This document shows positions 43,276-52,795 of a stretch of 64,000 bases of DNA, one piece after another. The notes below the pieces were generated by a model. The model saw only the letters and a list, made by a program, of their open reading frames with translations, made no database searches and was not told the DNA's origin. The position numbers and the translations under genes were made by a program. Source of the stretch: Pandoraea terrae. GTDB lineage: Bacteria; Pseudomonadota; Gammaproteobacteria; Burkholderiales; Burkholderiaceae. The DNA lies in contig NZ_CABPRZ010000016.1 in the NCBI RefSeq assembly GCF_902459695.1, positions 62,001 through 126,000 of the forward strand. The letters are read 5' to 3'. The first letter of the stretch is position 1, and every line of letters starts with the position of its first letter.

Positions 43276-44409
43276 TCAGAACAATCGCAACTGATCGCCT
43301 GCCGCCGCCGGCGCGGGTGCTTCCGCTGGCGCCGCTGGCGCCGCTTGCAATTGCGGGACACGGAACAGGTCCGTGCGCAAGGGCGCACGCGCTTGATCGA
43401 AACCGAGTTTGCGGCAAGCCAGGTGGAACCGCTGCCGCACCAGTTCGGCATGTTTGCCGGTCCCGCGCATGCGTTCGCCGAATGCCGCGCTGTTGTGACG
43501 CCCATCGCGTACCTGTTCGATCAGGCTCAGGACGTGGCGGGCGCGCAAGGGATAGTGTTCTTCGAGCCACGCTACGAAGATGTCGTGTACCTCCAGCGGC
43601 AGACGCAACATTACATACCCCGCGTAAGTCGCGCCCGCCTCGGCCGCGGTGCTCAGCACGCGCTCGATATCGAAATCGGTCAGGGCGGGCACGATGGGCG
43701 CCACGATGACGCCGGTGGGCACACCTGCTGTCGTCAGCCGGCGCACGGCCTCCATCCGCCGTGCAGGCGTGTTCGCGCGCGGTTCCATGCGCCGCGCGAT
43801 CTCGGCGTCGAGCGTGCCGATGGACATGAACACGCGCACCAGCCCGCGCTCGGCCATGCGGCTCAAAATATCGATGTCGCGCGTGACCAGCGACGACTTG
43901 GTGGTAATGCCGACCGGATGTCCGAATTGTTCCAACACCTCGAGGATCTGCCGCGTGATGCCTTGTTCGCGTTCGATGGGCTGATAAGGGTCCGTGCTGG
44001 TTCCCAGCGCCAGCATGGCGGGGCGGTATCCGGGCCGCCGCAACTCGGCTTCCAGCCGCTGCGCGGCATTGTGCTTGGCGTATAGCTTCGTCTCGAAATC
44101 GAGCCCTGGCGACAGCCCGAGATACGCGTGGGTCGGCCGTGCGAAGCAGTAACTGCAGCCATGCTCGCAGCCGCGATACGGATTGATCGACCGATCGAAA
44201 GGAATATCAGGCGACTGATTGCGCGTGATGACCGAGCGCGCCGTCTCTTGAATCACCTGTGTGCGGAAATGCACCTCGTGTTCCTGTGCGGCGTCGGATT
44301 CAGGGCGTGTTTCGTCGGTCTCGCGCGTCCATGCGGAAAATCGCGACGCCAGATTGTCGGTGGCGCCCCGGCCCTTGCGGGCAGACGGAGGCGCAAACGA
44401 GGATGCCAT
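43276..44409 (-). CDS. PA0069-family radical SAM protein
   Basis: A 377-residue radical SAM enzyme. The start at 44409 follows AAGGAG. The iron-sulphur motif is CEHGCSYC (CX3CX2C) after PFDRSINPYRG, the family signature of PA0069-type proteins. MLALGTSTDPYQPIE and ITTKSSLVTRD are further conserved blocks. Related to spore photoproduct lyase-like enzymes; the reaction is unknown. The C-terminus has an Ala/Pro-rich tail ending GDQLRLF. Confidence 0.93.
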   Translation of the reverse strand: MASSFAPPSARKGRGATDNLASRFSAWTRETDETRPESDAAQEHEVHFRTQVIQETARSVITRNQSPDIPFDRSINPYRGCEHGCSYCFARPTHAYLGLSPGLDFETKLYAKHNAAQRLEAELRRPGYRPAMLALGTSTDPYQPIEREQGITRQILEVLEQFGHPVGITTKSSLVTRDIDILSRMAERGLVRVFMSIGTLDAEIARRMEPRANTPARRMEAVRRLTTAGVPTGVIVAPIVPALTDFDIERVLSTAAEAGATYAGYVMLRLPLEVHDIFVAWLEEHYPLRARHVLSLIEQVRDGRHNSAAFGERMRGTGKHAELVRQRFHLACRKLGFDQARAPLRTDLFRVPQLQAAPAAPAEAPAPAAAGDQLRLF

Positions 44410-44510
44410 GACGTTCTCCTTGCAACGGTTCGCACAGGCGGGACACCGCGGCGAACACGTCATCGATGAACATCATTATACTGTGCTTTTGTACAGTGGT
44501 TGGGGCGGGA

Positions 44511-45422
44511 TTATTCTGAATCATTGGCGGCGGCGATCGGGCGTTCGGACATCGCGCCGTGCGCGGCCACCGCAGCCGAGATGGCCTGCAAGGCTGCCTC
44601 GTCGGCTTTCGGCCGCTGGCGGGCGAGGCCGATGGCGCGCTCGATGAGCATGGCGTAGAGGGCGGCATGATCGCCGCCGGCGGCGGCCAGGGCGGCGGCG
44701 TGTTTGGCGACGACACCCGCATCTCCGCGCGAGACCGGACCCGCCAGCGCGCCGGGCAGGCCCTTCTGCCGCGCGGCGTCGAGTGTGCCGTTGACCAACG
44801 GCCACAAGGCTTCGCGCGCCTCGGTTTCGTCCATCCCGATGTGCCGCCAGAGTTGCACGGCCTCATCGAGCATGCACAGCAGAAAGCTCGCAGCATAGTT
44901 GGCGCCGGCGTGATAAAGCATGCGTTGGCCTGCCGGGATCGTCAGCGCGCGGCAGCCGATCGCCGCGGTCAGCGCGCGCAGCGTGTCGCCCAGGCGGCCG
45001 TCCGCCTCCAACGTGATGGCGCAACCGGCCAATCGCTCGGCGTCGTCGTCGAGACCGGCGAACAGATAGAGCGGGTGGAAGCCGCCGATGGCCGCACCGC
45101 GCATTTGCGCGGGCGCGAGCAGCGCGACTTCGGACGCACCGCTGCAATGCACAAGCGCCTGACCGGGCCCGGGCCGCAGGACTGCGGCGGCCGGTGCGAT
45201 CGCGTCATCGGGTACCGTCAGGAATACGAGATCGGCGTGGGAGAAGATGGCCTCCGGCGCGACCGCCGTACAGTCGGGGAGCGTTCCTGCCAGCCGCTGC
45301 GCATGATCGGGCGTTCGGCTGGCGACCGCTGCCACGCGCCAGCCGGCGCGAACGGCAGCCTTCGCCAGCGCGCGGGCAACCCGGCCCGCGCCAACAAACC
45401 CGAGCGAAGGCGATGGGCTCAC
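44511..45422 (-). CDS. Rossmann-fold DUF2520 protein
   Basis: A 303-residue predicted oxidoreductase. The N-terminal Rossmann motif (LGFVGAGRVARALAKA) is NAD(P)-binding. The C-terminal DUF2520 region has YHAGANYAASFL and LWPLVNGTL. Such proteins resemble ketopantoate or pyrroline-carboxylate reductases, but no substrate is established. No ATG is usable: translation starts at GTG 45422, which overlaps the TM2 gene stop as GTGA, so the two are coupled. Confidence 0.88.
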   Translation of the reverse strand: MSPSPSLGFVGAGRVARALAKAAVRAGWRVAAVASRTPDHAQRLAGTLPDCTAVAPEAIFSHADLVFLTVPDDAIAPAAAVLRPGPGQALVHCSGASEVALLAPAQMRGAAIGGFHPLYLFAGLDDDAERLAGCAITLEADGRLGDTLRALTAAIGCRALTIPAGQRMLYHAGANYAASFLLCMLDEAVQLWRHIGMDETEAREALWPLVNGTLDAARQKGLPGALAGPVSRGDAGVVAKHAAALAAAGGDHAALYAMLIERAIGLARQRPKADEAALQAISAAVAAHGAMSERPIAAANDSE

Positions 45423-45868
45423 TGAGACAACCGGTTGGCCGGCATTGTGGCTTCGAAATACGTCTGAAAGCCGATGGCAAGACCGGACATCATCAGCATC
45501 GCCCCGATGAACAACGCGCAGATGACAATGATGACGGCCGTCCATCCCGAACGCGTCGGGTGCGTCGTTCCGGGATTGAATTGCGCGTCCCAACGCGCGT
45601 CGGGACGCAAGCCGTAGACAATTGCCGCCAGAAATGCTGAGAACAACGAGACCGCGCCGCAAATCGTCAGCACCCAGCCGGGAATCGACTGCAGCTCGCT
45701 TGTCACCAGCAGTCCCCAGCCGGCCACGCCCATGGCGGAGCCGGCCAGGTGCGCCCAGCCGAAGCCGTCGCGCAGGCCATACAGATAGAAGCGATGTGCG
45801 CCGAGGGGCCCGAGGAGGAACGCCAGCCCGGCGGTCAGGGTTTTCGATTTGTGAACGGCGGCGGTCAT
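45419..45868 (-). CDS. TM2-domain membrane protein
   Basis: A 149-residue inner-membrane protein with the TM2 pattern (KTLTAGLAFLLGPLGAHRFYLYGLRDGFGW) and four likely helices. Role unknown. Its stop overlaps the start of the DUF2520 gene. Confidence 0.85.
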   Translation of the reverse strand: MTAAVHKSKTLTAGLAFLLGPLGAHRFYLYGLRDGFGWAHLAGSAMGVAGWGLLVTSELQSIPGWVLTICGAVSLFSAFLAAIVYGLRPDARWDAQFNPGTTHPTRSGWTAVIIVICALFIGAMLMMSGLAIGFQTYFEATMPANRLSQ

Positions 45869-45875
45869 TGGGGCG

Positions 45876-46703
45876 TCATTCCGGCATCTTGCCGGCAGGC
45901 GTTTGTCGGATCACCTCGACGAGCGTCCAGCGCATGCGCGACGCGTCGGCGGGCGGATTGGCCACGGGCTCGCCGTGGATGCGCACACGGTATTCTACGC
46001 CCGGCTTCCAGTCGAAGCCATCGATGTGGTCGTACCAGAGTTCCCAGGGGCCCGCGCCCCCGGCCGATGCCGCGTCGCGCACGCGCAGGCATTTGCGCGG
46101 GGCCACGCCCATGCAGTCGGCCTGCCGGGAGTCGACGTCGAGCACGCGATCGGTACGCCTCGAACCGGTCGTCGGCACTTTACCGGCGACGTTCGGAATC
46201 AGATTCGTCTGATTCGCGTAGGTCAATCTTTCCGTGTTCGCGGTTTTCAGCACCAGTAGATTGTCCTGGCGCTCGTAACCGGTGACGCGAGCCAGGGTTG
46301 CCAGATAACGTTGCTCGAACGCCATGGCGTCGGGGCAGGCCATGCGCGTGGCGGCCGGCGCCTTGATGGACAGCGTGTTGCCGGCGCCGGCGCTGTATTG
46401 TCCGAAGATGCGGTTGCAGCCGCCAGTGCCGGAGAATTCGCCCTGGTCGTTCAGGGTCAGCGTAACGACGCGTCCTTCGGGCAAAGCCGGCACCTCGCCG
46501 CTCCCTTCCCAGCGAATGAGTTGCCACGTGCCGGTCACGTCCCCGGGTTTGGCTGCCGATGGCGCCGTCGCGGCGCCCGGCTCGCCCGTCGCTGCGGGGG
46601 CGGCGCCGCCCTGTGGCTGGGCGCAGGCCGCGAGCAGGGCGACGGGCAGAAGCAGCCTGGCGGCGTACTTCGCGGTGGCGGGGAGGAGGGCGCGTAGGAT
46701 CAT
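45876..46703 (-). CDS. Lipoprotein with META and DUF4377 domains
   Basis: A 275-residue predicted lipoprotein starting at 46703 with lipobox LLAAC. After a Pro/Ala-rich linker comes a META/HslJ-type domain (GTWQLIRWEGSGEVP, LTLNDQGEFSGTGGCNRIFGQY, ATRMACPD). It is followed by a DUF4377-type domain (CMGVAPRKCLRVR, WYDHIDGFDWKPGVEYRVRI). Both are known as heat-shock or stress-linked envelope domains of uncertain function. It lies 7 bases upstream of the TM2 gene and probably shares its transcript. Confidence 0.88.
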   Translation of the reverse strand: MILRALLPATAKYAARLLLPVALLAACAQPQGGAAPAATGEPGAATAPSAAKPGDVTGTWQLIRWEGSGEVPALPEGRVVTLTLNDQGEFSGTGGCNRIFGQYSAGAGNTLSIKAPAATRMACPDAMAFEQRYLATLARVTGYERQDNLLVLKTANTERLTYANQTNLIPNVAGKVPTTGSRRTDRVLDVDSRQADCMGVAPRKCLRVRDAASAGGAGPWELWYDHIDGFDWKPGVEYRVRIHGEPVANPPADASRMRWTLVEVIRQTPAGKMPE

Positions 46704-46835
46704 GATGGTCGGGAATCTCGTTGAAGAGGATGGAAAGTCATCGATGCGCCCACGAGCGGCGCATCGGCAGGATGCCATGCATTGACCAGCGCCGGCGCGG
46801 CTCGGTTCCGTGCGGCACGACGGGCGCGGCGCATG

Positions 46836-47978
46836 TCATGATCCGGGCCGGTATGAAATCCGATAGATCGCGCCGGCCAGATCGTCGCTGACAAGCAGCG
46901 CGCCGTCCGGCATGACGAGCACGTCCACGGGGCGGCCCCAGACGGATTCGTTCGCCCCGAGCCAGCCCTGCGCGAAGATTTCCTGGCGATCGACGCGGCC
47001 GCGCTCGTCGAGCACAACCCTGACGACGCGATAGCCGATCTTTTTCGAGCGATTCCAGGAGCCGTGCTCGGCGATGAAGATGTTGCCCGCGTAGTCGGGG
47101 GGGAATTGCTTGCCGGTATAGAAGCGCATGCCGAGCGCGGCCACGTGCGCGCCGAGCGGCGCCATCGGCGGCGTGAATTCGCCGCACTGCCGTTCGTGTC
47201 CGAACACGGGATCGGCAACGGTCCCCGCATGGCAGTACGGGAAACCGAAATGTTCGCCGGTTCGCGACACGCGACTGAGTGCGTCGTCCGGGGTGTCGTC
47301 GCCCATCATGTCGCGCCCGTTGTCCGTAAACCACAATTCGCCGCTGCCGGGGCGCCAGTCAAAGCCGACGCTGTTGCGCACCCCGCGGGCGACCACCTGC
47401 CAGTTGCTGCCGTCGGGTTTCATGCGCCCTATCATGGCGTAGCGATCTTCATCGCGGTTGCAGACGTTGCAGGGCGCCCCGACGGGCACATACAGGAGAC
47501 CGTCCGGGCCGAAGGCAATGAAGCGCCATCCGTGGTGTGTCTCCGACGGGAGCCTGTCGGTGACGGTCTGGGGTGCCGGCGGGTGTTCGAGACGCGCTTC
47601 AATGGCGTCGAGCCGGACGATACGGGAGACGGCGGATATATAAAGGGCATCGCCGCGCATTGCCACGCCGACCGGCATGTTCAGGCCGCTGGCGACGGTA
47701 TGGACCCCGGTGGCGCGGGTACGCGATGCGTCGAGCGTGACGGCGTACACTTTGCCTTCGCCCCGGCTGCCGACGAACAGCGTGCCTTTCGGGCCGAGCG
47801 TCATCGCACGGGCGCCAGGAACCTGGTCCGTCAACACGGCTATATGGAAGCCGGGCGGCAACACGATCCTGTCGACCGGCAGCGGCGCCGCCCGCGCCAG
47901 GGCAGGCGCGGCGCAGAGGGCTAACGCAGCCAGCGCGCCCAGAAGGCGCTGGCGTATCGTCGGCAGGCGGCCGCGCAT
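46836..47978 (-). CDS. PQQ-type sugar (sorbosone) dehydrogenase
   Basis: A 380-residue exported beta-propeller protein. The start at 47978 (MRGRLPTIRQ) gives a signal peptide ending ARA. The sequence LPPGFHIAVLTDQVPGARAM and SGLNMPVGVAMRGDALY, and the central APCNVCNRDE, are typical of the soluble glucose/sorbosone dehydrogenase family, which uses pyrroloquinoline quinone. The natural substrate is not known for most members. It would act in the periplasm. No pqq genes are in the window. Confidence 0.88.
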   Translation of the reverse strand: MRGRLPTIRQRLLGALAALALCAAPALARAAPLPVDRIVLPPGFHIAVLTDQVPGARAMTLGPKGTLFVGSRGEGKVYAVTLDASRTRATGVHTVASGLNMPVGVAMRGDALYISAVSRIVRLDAIEARLEHPPAPQTVTDRLPSETHHGWRFIAFGPDGLLYVPVGAPCNVCNRDEDRYAMIGRMKPDGSNWQVVARGVRNSVGFDWRPGSGELWFTDNGRDMMGDDTPDDALSRVSRTGEHFGFPYCHAGTVADPVFGHERQCGEFTPPMAPLGAHVAALGMRFYTGKQFPPDYAGNIFIAEHGSWNRSKKIGYRVVRVVLDERGRVDRQEIFAQGWLGANESVWGRPVDVLVMPDGALLVSDDLAGAIYRISYRPGS

Positions 47979-48180
47979 GCTGCCGTTGTATTCATGCGAC
48001 GCGCGCCGCGGGGAGTGGGGCTGCGCATCCGCGCGCGGCACCGGGCGCTGCCGTCCATCGGGGAATCGCTGCATGCCGGACTCGCGTCGAGGGAGTATGT
48101 CTGGCATTGTAGTCCCCGCCGCGCGGGACGGGGCATTCCCGGGGGATTACCGGGGCGGCAGGACGATTCCGGGGAAGTGT

Positions 48181-48209
48181 TTGTTTTGACGACGTTTTTG
48201 CGCTATAAT
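48181..48209 (+). promoter_or_regulatory. rpsP operon promoter
   Basis: TTGTTT (48181-48186) and a perfect TATAAT (48204-48209) are 17 bases apart, 45 bases before the rpsP start. Confidence 0.7.
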
Positions 48210-48253
48210 CACGCGTTTTCTGTCCGAACACCTCAGGATTTCAAGGAATTATT

Positions 48254-48502
48254 ATGGTCGTTATCCGCCTGGCTCGCGGCGGCGCGAAGAAGCGCCCGTT
48301 CTACAACATCGTCGCTACCGATTCGCGTAATCGCCGCGATGGCCGCTTCATCGAGCGTATTGGCTTCTACAACCCGGTCGCCGGCGAAGGCACGGAAGCC
48401 CTGCGTATCGCGCAAGACCGTCTGACGTACTGGCAAGGCGTGGGCGCGCAACTGTCGCCGACCGTCGCCCGTCTGGTCGCAGGAGCGAAGACCGCCGCTT
48501 AA
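48254..48502 (+). CDS. rpsP: 30S ribosomal protein S16
   Basis: An 82-residue protein, full length, beginning [20 protein letters not shown] and containing [12 protein letters not shown]16 is needed early in assembly of the small subunit. First gene of the conserved rpsP-rimM-trmD-rplS operon, with AAGGAA upstream. Confidence 0.98.
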   Translation: MVVIRLARGGAKKRPFYNIVATDSRNRRDGRFIERIGFYNPVAGEGTEALRIAQDRLTYWQGVGAQLSPTVARLVAGAKTAA

Positions 48503-48628
48503 GTTCAAGCGTCGCGTCGAAGACGCTGCCGGCCTGACCTTTCGGCCGACTGGCAGCGCAAGTATTTTCACGGCGGTACCGGTTGAAAGACCGGCGCCGC
48601 CGTATGTTCGTTACAACGGTTGATTTGC

Positions 48629-49294
48629 ATGGTTCGCCCAGTTCGCCCCGCGCGGTCCGCCGCTGCACGCGTGCCCCTGAAAATCGGGGCCGATGCCCGT
48701 CAAGCCAAGCCGGCCGCCGCCGAGCGTGTGCTGAATCCGGTCACGGATGCCGATGCGCCCGCCGACCTCGTCGAGTTGGGCTATATCGGTGACGCCTACG
48801 GCATTCGCGGCTGGATCAAGGTGCAGCCGCACACCGGTGAAGGCGAAGGATTGCTGTCTTCCGAGCGCTGGTATTTCCGGCGGCCCGGACAGTCTGCACT
48901 GTTTCTCGCCGAGGTCGTGCACAGCCGTGCGCATTCGGGTACCGTGGTCGCGCAATTGCGCGGCAGCGATAGCCGGAGCGCGGCCGAAGCGCTCAAGGGG
49001 CTGCAGGTCTGGGTGTCGCGCGCCGATTTCCCGAGCGCCGGCGAAGACGAGTTCTACTGGGTCGACCTGATTGGCGCCGAGGTCACGAACGTGCAGGGCG
49101 AAGCCCTCGGCACGGTCGCCGGGCTGCTCGACAACGGGGTGCATACCGTGTTGCGCGTGGCCTACGACGCGCCGGCCGTTGCGGAAAAGCCCGCCGCCAG
49201 GCGCGAACGGCTGATTCCGTTTGTCGGCCACTACGTGCAAAGCGTCGACACCGGCGCCGGGCGCATCGTGGTCGACTGGGGCCTGGATTACTGA
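48629..49294 (+). CDS. rimM: Ribosome maturation factor RimM
   Basis: A 221-residue protein that binds S19 in 30S maturation. VELGYIGDAYGIRGWIKVQPHT starts the RimM domain, and the C-terminal PRC-barrel part includes EDEFYWVDLIGAEV and RRERLIPFVGHYVQSVD. The N-terminal ~45 residues before the domain are Ala/Arg-rich and longer than in E. coli. The ATG at 48629 has a weak ribosome-binding site; the GTG/TTG codons nearby are alternatives. Second gene of the operon. Confidence 0.95.
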   Translation: MVRPVRPARSAAARVPLKIGADARQAKPAAAERVLNPVTDADAPADLVELGYIGDAYGIRGWIKVQPHTGEGEGLLSSERWYFRRPGQSALFLAEVVHSRAHSGTVVAQLRGSDSRSAAEALKGLQVWVSRADFPSAGEDEFYWVDLIGAEVTNVQGEALGTVAGLLDNGVHTVLRVAYDAPAVAEKPAARRERLIPFVGHYVQSVDTGAGRIVVDWGLDY

Positions 49295-49312
49295 TGACAG
49301 GGACACGGCTCG

Positions 49313-50074
49313 ATGCAGTTTGATGTCGTCACCCTCTTTCCCGAGATGTTTCGGGCGCTGACCGACTGGGGGGTGACCAGCCGGGCGCTGAAGCAGTCGC
49401 GATATGCGTTGCGTACCTGGAATCCTCGCGATTTCACGCACGACAACTACCGCACTGTCGACGATCGCCCCTACGGCGGCGGTCCCGGCATGGTGATGCT
49501 GGCCAAGCCGCTCGAAGACGCCATCGGCGCCGCCCGGGCGGCACAGGCCGAGGCGGGGGTAGCGAAACCGCGCGTGCTGATGATGTCGCCGCAAGGCAAG
49601 CCGCTCACGCATCGCCGCGTTGTGGAACTGCGCGAGCAGGCGCAGGGCCTGGTGATCCTGTGCGGTCGCTACGAAGCGATCGACCAGCGTCTGGTCGATC
49701 GTTGCGTCGACGAGGAAATCAGTGTCGGCGACTTCGTGCTGTCGGGAGGCGAATTGCCCGCGATGGCGTTGATGGACTCGCTGATCCGGCAATTGCCGGG
49801 CGTGTTGAACGATGTGCAGTCGGCCGAGCAGGACAGTTTCGTCAACGGTCTGCTCGATTGCCCGCACTATACGCGGCCTGAGGAATACGAAGGCATGCGG
49901 GTGCCCGATGTCTTGTTGGGCGGCCATCATGCCGAGATCGAAAAATGGCGGCGCCGCGAGGCGTTGACCAATACCTGGCGCAAGCGCCCCGACCTGATCG
50001 AGGCGGCGCGCCAGAACGGATTGCTCAGTCGTGCCGATGAGGCATGGCTGACAAGCCTGGCCAAGCCAGCGTAA
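49313..50074 (+). CDS. trmD: tRNA (guanine-N1)-methyltransferase
   Basis: A 253-residue SPOUT-class enzyme that makes m1G37 in tRNA to prevent frameshifting. [13 protein letters not shown] at the start, [11 protein letters not shown], the knot region [13 protein letters not shown] and [16 protein letters not shown] are all intact. It follows rimM by 18 bases. Confidence 0.98.
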   Translation: MQFDVVTLFPEMFRALTDWGVTSRALKQSRYALRTWNPRDFTHDNYRTVDDRPYGGGPGMVMLAKPLEDAIGAARAAQAEAGVAKPRVLMMSPQGKPLTHRRVVELREQAQGLVILCGRYEAIDQRLVDRCVDEEISVGDFVLSGGELPAMALMDSLIRQLPGVLNDVQSAEQDSFVNGLLDCPHYTRPEEYEGMRVPDVLLGGHHAEIEKWRRREALTNTWRKRPDLIEAARQNGLLSRADEAWLTSLAKPA

Positions 50075-50190
50075 GCGGGCTGGCGGGCAAACGTGGCGCC
50101 GCCGTTGGCGGTGCTTGATTGACACCATCCTCTGTCGGGACCGGTACAACCCGGTACATAACGCCGATACGATGGCACAAGGAGTGGTAA

Positions 50191-50577
50191 ATGAACCTGA
50201 TCGAACAGATCGAAAAGGAAGAAATCGCGCGTCTGAGCGCGAACAAGACGATCCCCGCATTCGCCCCGGGCGACACGGTGATTGTCAGCGTGAACGTGGT
50301 TGAAGGCACCCGCAAGCGTGTCCAGGCTTACGAAGGCGTCGTGATCGCCAAGCGTAACCGCGGCCTGAACTCGTCGTTCATCGTCCGCAAGATTTCGTCG
50401 GGTGAAGGCGTTGAGCGTACGTTCCAGACGTACTCGCCGCTGATCGCCAGCATCGAAGTCAAGCGTCGTGGCGATGTGCGCCGTGCCAAGCTCTACTACC
50501 TGCGCGAGCGCTCGGGCAAGTCGGCACGTATCAAGGAAAAGCTCGAGTTCAAGAGCAAGCCGGCTGCTGCAAAGTAA
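50191..50577 (+). CDS. rplS: 50S ribosomal protein L19
   Basis: A 128-residue protein with the L19 blocks [36 protein letters not shown] and [12 protein letters not shown]19 sits at the subunit interface. Last gene of the operon, with a terminator after it. Confidence 0.98.
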   Translation: MNLIEQIEKEEIARLSANKTIPAFAPGDTVIVSVNVVEGTRKRVQAYEGVVIAKRNRGLNSSFIVRKISSGEGVERTFQTYSPLIASIEVKRRGDVRRAKLYYLRERSGKSARIKEKLEFKSKPAAAK

Positions 50578-50633
50578 GCGGTTTTGCCTTGATGCGGCGT
50601 GGCCGATCGCGCATCCGATCGGTCATGCGAGAG

Positions 50634-50660
50634 AAAAGCACCTTCGGGTGCTTTTTTCTT
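50634..50660 (+). terminator. rplS operon terminator
   Basis: AAAGCACC and GGTGCTTT pair around a TTCG tetraloop, followed by a T run. Confidence 0.88.
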
Positions 50661-50719
50661 TGGCGACGAAGTTGACGTACCGCGAGTAAAATAACGACAT
50701 CCTCATTTCTTATCGCCCC

Positions 50720-51406
50720 GTGGCCCCACCGCTCATCCTGCACCCGGAAGCTTTGCCGATCGTCTCCACGGGCGAAGGCGAGCCGTCGGTGCCGGCCGCG
50801 CGGTTGACTGCACAAGCCCTGCGCGACCGCCTCGCGCATCCGCCTGTCTGGACACCCGAAGCCGGGGCGCCGGAAATTGTACCGAAGCTGCCGTTTTCCC
50901 CGCGAGCGGCGGCGGTGCTCGTGCCGATCGTCATGCGCCCGCATGGCATGACGGTCTTGCTCACGCGGCGCACGCAGCACCTGACGAATCATGCGGGGCA
51001 GGTCAGCTTCCCCGGCGGCAGCAGCGAGCCCGAGGATACGACGCCGGTCGCGACCGCCTTGCGTGAATCGCGCGAGGAGATCGGGCTCGATGCGGACGCC
51101 GTCGAAGTCATCGGCAGCATGCCCGACTATGTCACCGGCACCGGCTTTCGCGTGGCGCCGGTTGTCGGTCTGGTCAGGCCGCCCTTCGATCTGGTCGCCG
51201 ACACGCATGAAGTCGCCGAAATTTTCGAAGTCCCGCTCGATTTTCTGATGAACCCCGCCCACCACCAGATCCGCGTGTTCAATTACCTGGTCGGCGAGCG
51301 GCGTTTCTATGCGATGCCGTATCCGCGCCCGGCGGGCGGCGAGTACTTCATCTGGGGGGCAACCGCCGGGATGCTGCGCAATTTCTACCGTTTGTTGCGC
51401 GCTTAG
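50720..51406 (+). CDS. Nudix CoA pyrophosphatase
   Basis: A 228-residue Nudix hydrolase of the NudL/CoA pyrophosphatase type, which splits CoA into 3',5'-ADP and phosphopantetheine. The LLTRRTQHLTNHAGQVSFPGG block and the Nudix box with ALRESREEIGL identify it. The start is GTG 50720. The N-terminal 60 residues are not conserved. Confidence 0.93.
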   Translation: MAPPLILHPEALPIVSTGEGEPSVPAARLTAQALRDRLAHPPVWTPEAGAPEIVPKLPFSPRAAAVLVPIVMRPHGMTVLLTRRTQHLTNHAGQVSFPGGSSEPEDTTPVATALRESREEIGLDADAVEVIGSMPDYVTGTGFRVAPVVGLVRPPFDLVADTHEVAEIFEVPLDFLMNPAHHQIRVFNYLVGERRFYAMPYPRPAGGEYFIWGATAGMLRNFYRLLRA

Positions 51407-51537
51407 GGGCGGTGACACGCCCTGGGCGGCGGTTGGCGTAAAGGGCTGGCGGATTGCCCGCAAAGTCGCACCAGGCGGGCATCTGCGTGAAGCTGTGCTA
51501 TCGTTATGACATTCTGTCCTGTGACCCGATCGCACGC

Positions 51538-52476
51538 ATGACATTTTTCTCGGTACTCCTTGCGCTGATCCTGGAACAGGTGCGCGCGCTGTCCACCCAT
51601 AACCCGGTCTATAACCTGGTCCGGTCGCACGCTGCGCACATCGCGCGCACGTTCGATGCAGGCCGGCACAAGCATGGCGTGCTGGCGTGGCTCGCGGTCG
51701 TCGTGCCGTTCGTACTGCTCGTCGGCGTGGTGTACTTCCTGCTGATGAAGGTGAACTTCGTGCTGGGCTTCGCCTGGAACGTGGTCATCGTCTACCTCAC
51801 GCTCGGGTTCCGCCAGTTCAGTCATTACTTCACGGACATCCACGTCGCCCTCAACAAGGACAATCCCAACGAGGCGCGTGAAATCCTGCGTCAATGGATC
51901 GGCATCGATACCGTCGACATGCCGGTTGACGAGGTGGTTCGCCACACGCTGTTGCATGCCGTCATCGCTTCGCATCGCCACGTATTCGGCGTCTTCTTCT
52001 GGTTTCTCATGCCGGTCGGCCCGGCAGGTGCGGTGCTGTACCGCATTTCGGAGTACCTGTCGCGCAAATGGAACGAAGATGCGCCTGACCGCAGCGTCGC
52101 CTTCGGCCTGTTTGCCAAGCGCGCGTTCTATGTGATCGACTGGGTGCCGGCGCGGCTCACGGCGATCGGCTTCGCGATCGTCGGCAACTTCGAGGACGCC
52201 GTCTACGCCTGGCGCAACTACGCCAAGCAATGGCCAAACGAAAACGAAGGGATTCTGCTGGCCGCCGGCAGCGGCGCGCTGGGCGCGCGTTTGACCGGGC
52301 CGTTGGCGGAGCCGTCGAGCGTCGATGCGCTCAACATTGGCGACGACGCCGTGCTGCCGGTCGGCAGCGATTGCACACCGCGCACCCTGCAAGCGGCGGT
52401 CGGCCTCGTCTGGCGGGCCGTGCTGCTGTGGATGTTGCTGTTGCTGATGCTGACGTTGGCCGTCTGGCTCGGTTGA
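51538..52476 (+). CDS. CobD/CbiB-like membrane protein
   Basis: A 312-residue inner-membrane protein starting at MTFFSVLLALILEQ. It has four to five predicted helices (about residues 1-15, 50-95, 155-185, 290-312) and the CbiB-like pattern (TLGFRQFSHYF, DTVDMPVDEVVRHTLLHAVIASH, FGVFFWFLMPVGPAGAVLYRI). CbiB attaches aminopropanol to cobyric acid in cobalamin synthesis. This branch in Burkholderiaceae lies away from any cobalamin genes, so the true function is uncertain. Confidence 0.85.
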   Translation: MTFFSVLLALILEQVRALSTHNPVYNLVRSHAAHIARTFDAGRHKHGVLAWLAVVVPFVLLVGVVYFLLMKVNFVLGFAWNVVIVYLTLGFRQFSHYFTDIHVALNKDNPNEAREILRQWIGIDTVDMPVDEVVRHTLLHAVIASHRHVFGVFFWFLMPVGPAGAVLYRISEYLSRKWNEDAPDRSVAFGLFAKRAFYVIDWVPARLTAIGFAIVGNFEDAVYAWRNYAKQWPNENEGILLAAGSGALGARLTGPLAEPSSVDALNIGDDAVLPVGSDCTPRTLQAAVGLVWRAVLLWMLLLLMLTLAVWLG

Positions 52477-52477
52477 G

Positions 52478-52795
52478 CTAGTTCCGGTCCGGTGCGGCAG
52501 CGCCGCATTGCCAGCACCGATCGAACTGCGGTTCGAGCCATTCGCCGCACGACGCGCATCGCCAGCGCGGCCCGCGTGCGGCGGGCCGCTGGGCCTGGGC
52601 GATAACGGCTTCGGCACGGGCCCTGTCGCGGGCGTCCATCAGCCAGAGTTCCGGTCCGCATTGATCGGGCGGGAGTTCTCCCGCCGCGCCCAACGAGTAG
52701 AAGTTGTGCAACTGGCACGCGATCCCCTCGGCCTCCAACAGATTTCGCCAGTGGCTGCCAATCCAGAGATTCGGGGCGCGTACCAGGCGGATCAT
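52478..52795 (-). CDS. DUF2007 protein with zinc ribbon
   Basis: A 105-residue protein. The DUF2007 part ([23 protein letters not shown]) is followed by a zinc ribbon CASC...CWQC. DUF2007 resembles PII-type small sensors. Its ATG overlaps the rsgA stop (ATGA). Confidence 0.87.
   Translation of the reverse strand: MIRLVRAPNLWIGSHWRNLLEAEGIACQLHNFYSLGAAGELPPDQCGPELWLMDARDRARAEAVIAQAQRPAARGPRWRCASCGEWLEPQFDRCWQCGAAAPDRN

Noticed and set aside
48611-50260. A 549-codon minus-strand frame across rimM and trmD
   Set aside because: It is antisense to conserved ribosomal operon genes; no family resemblance.
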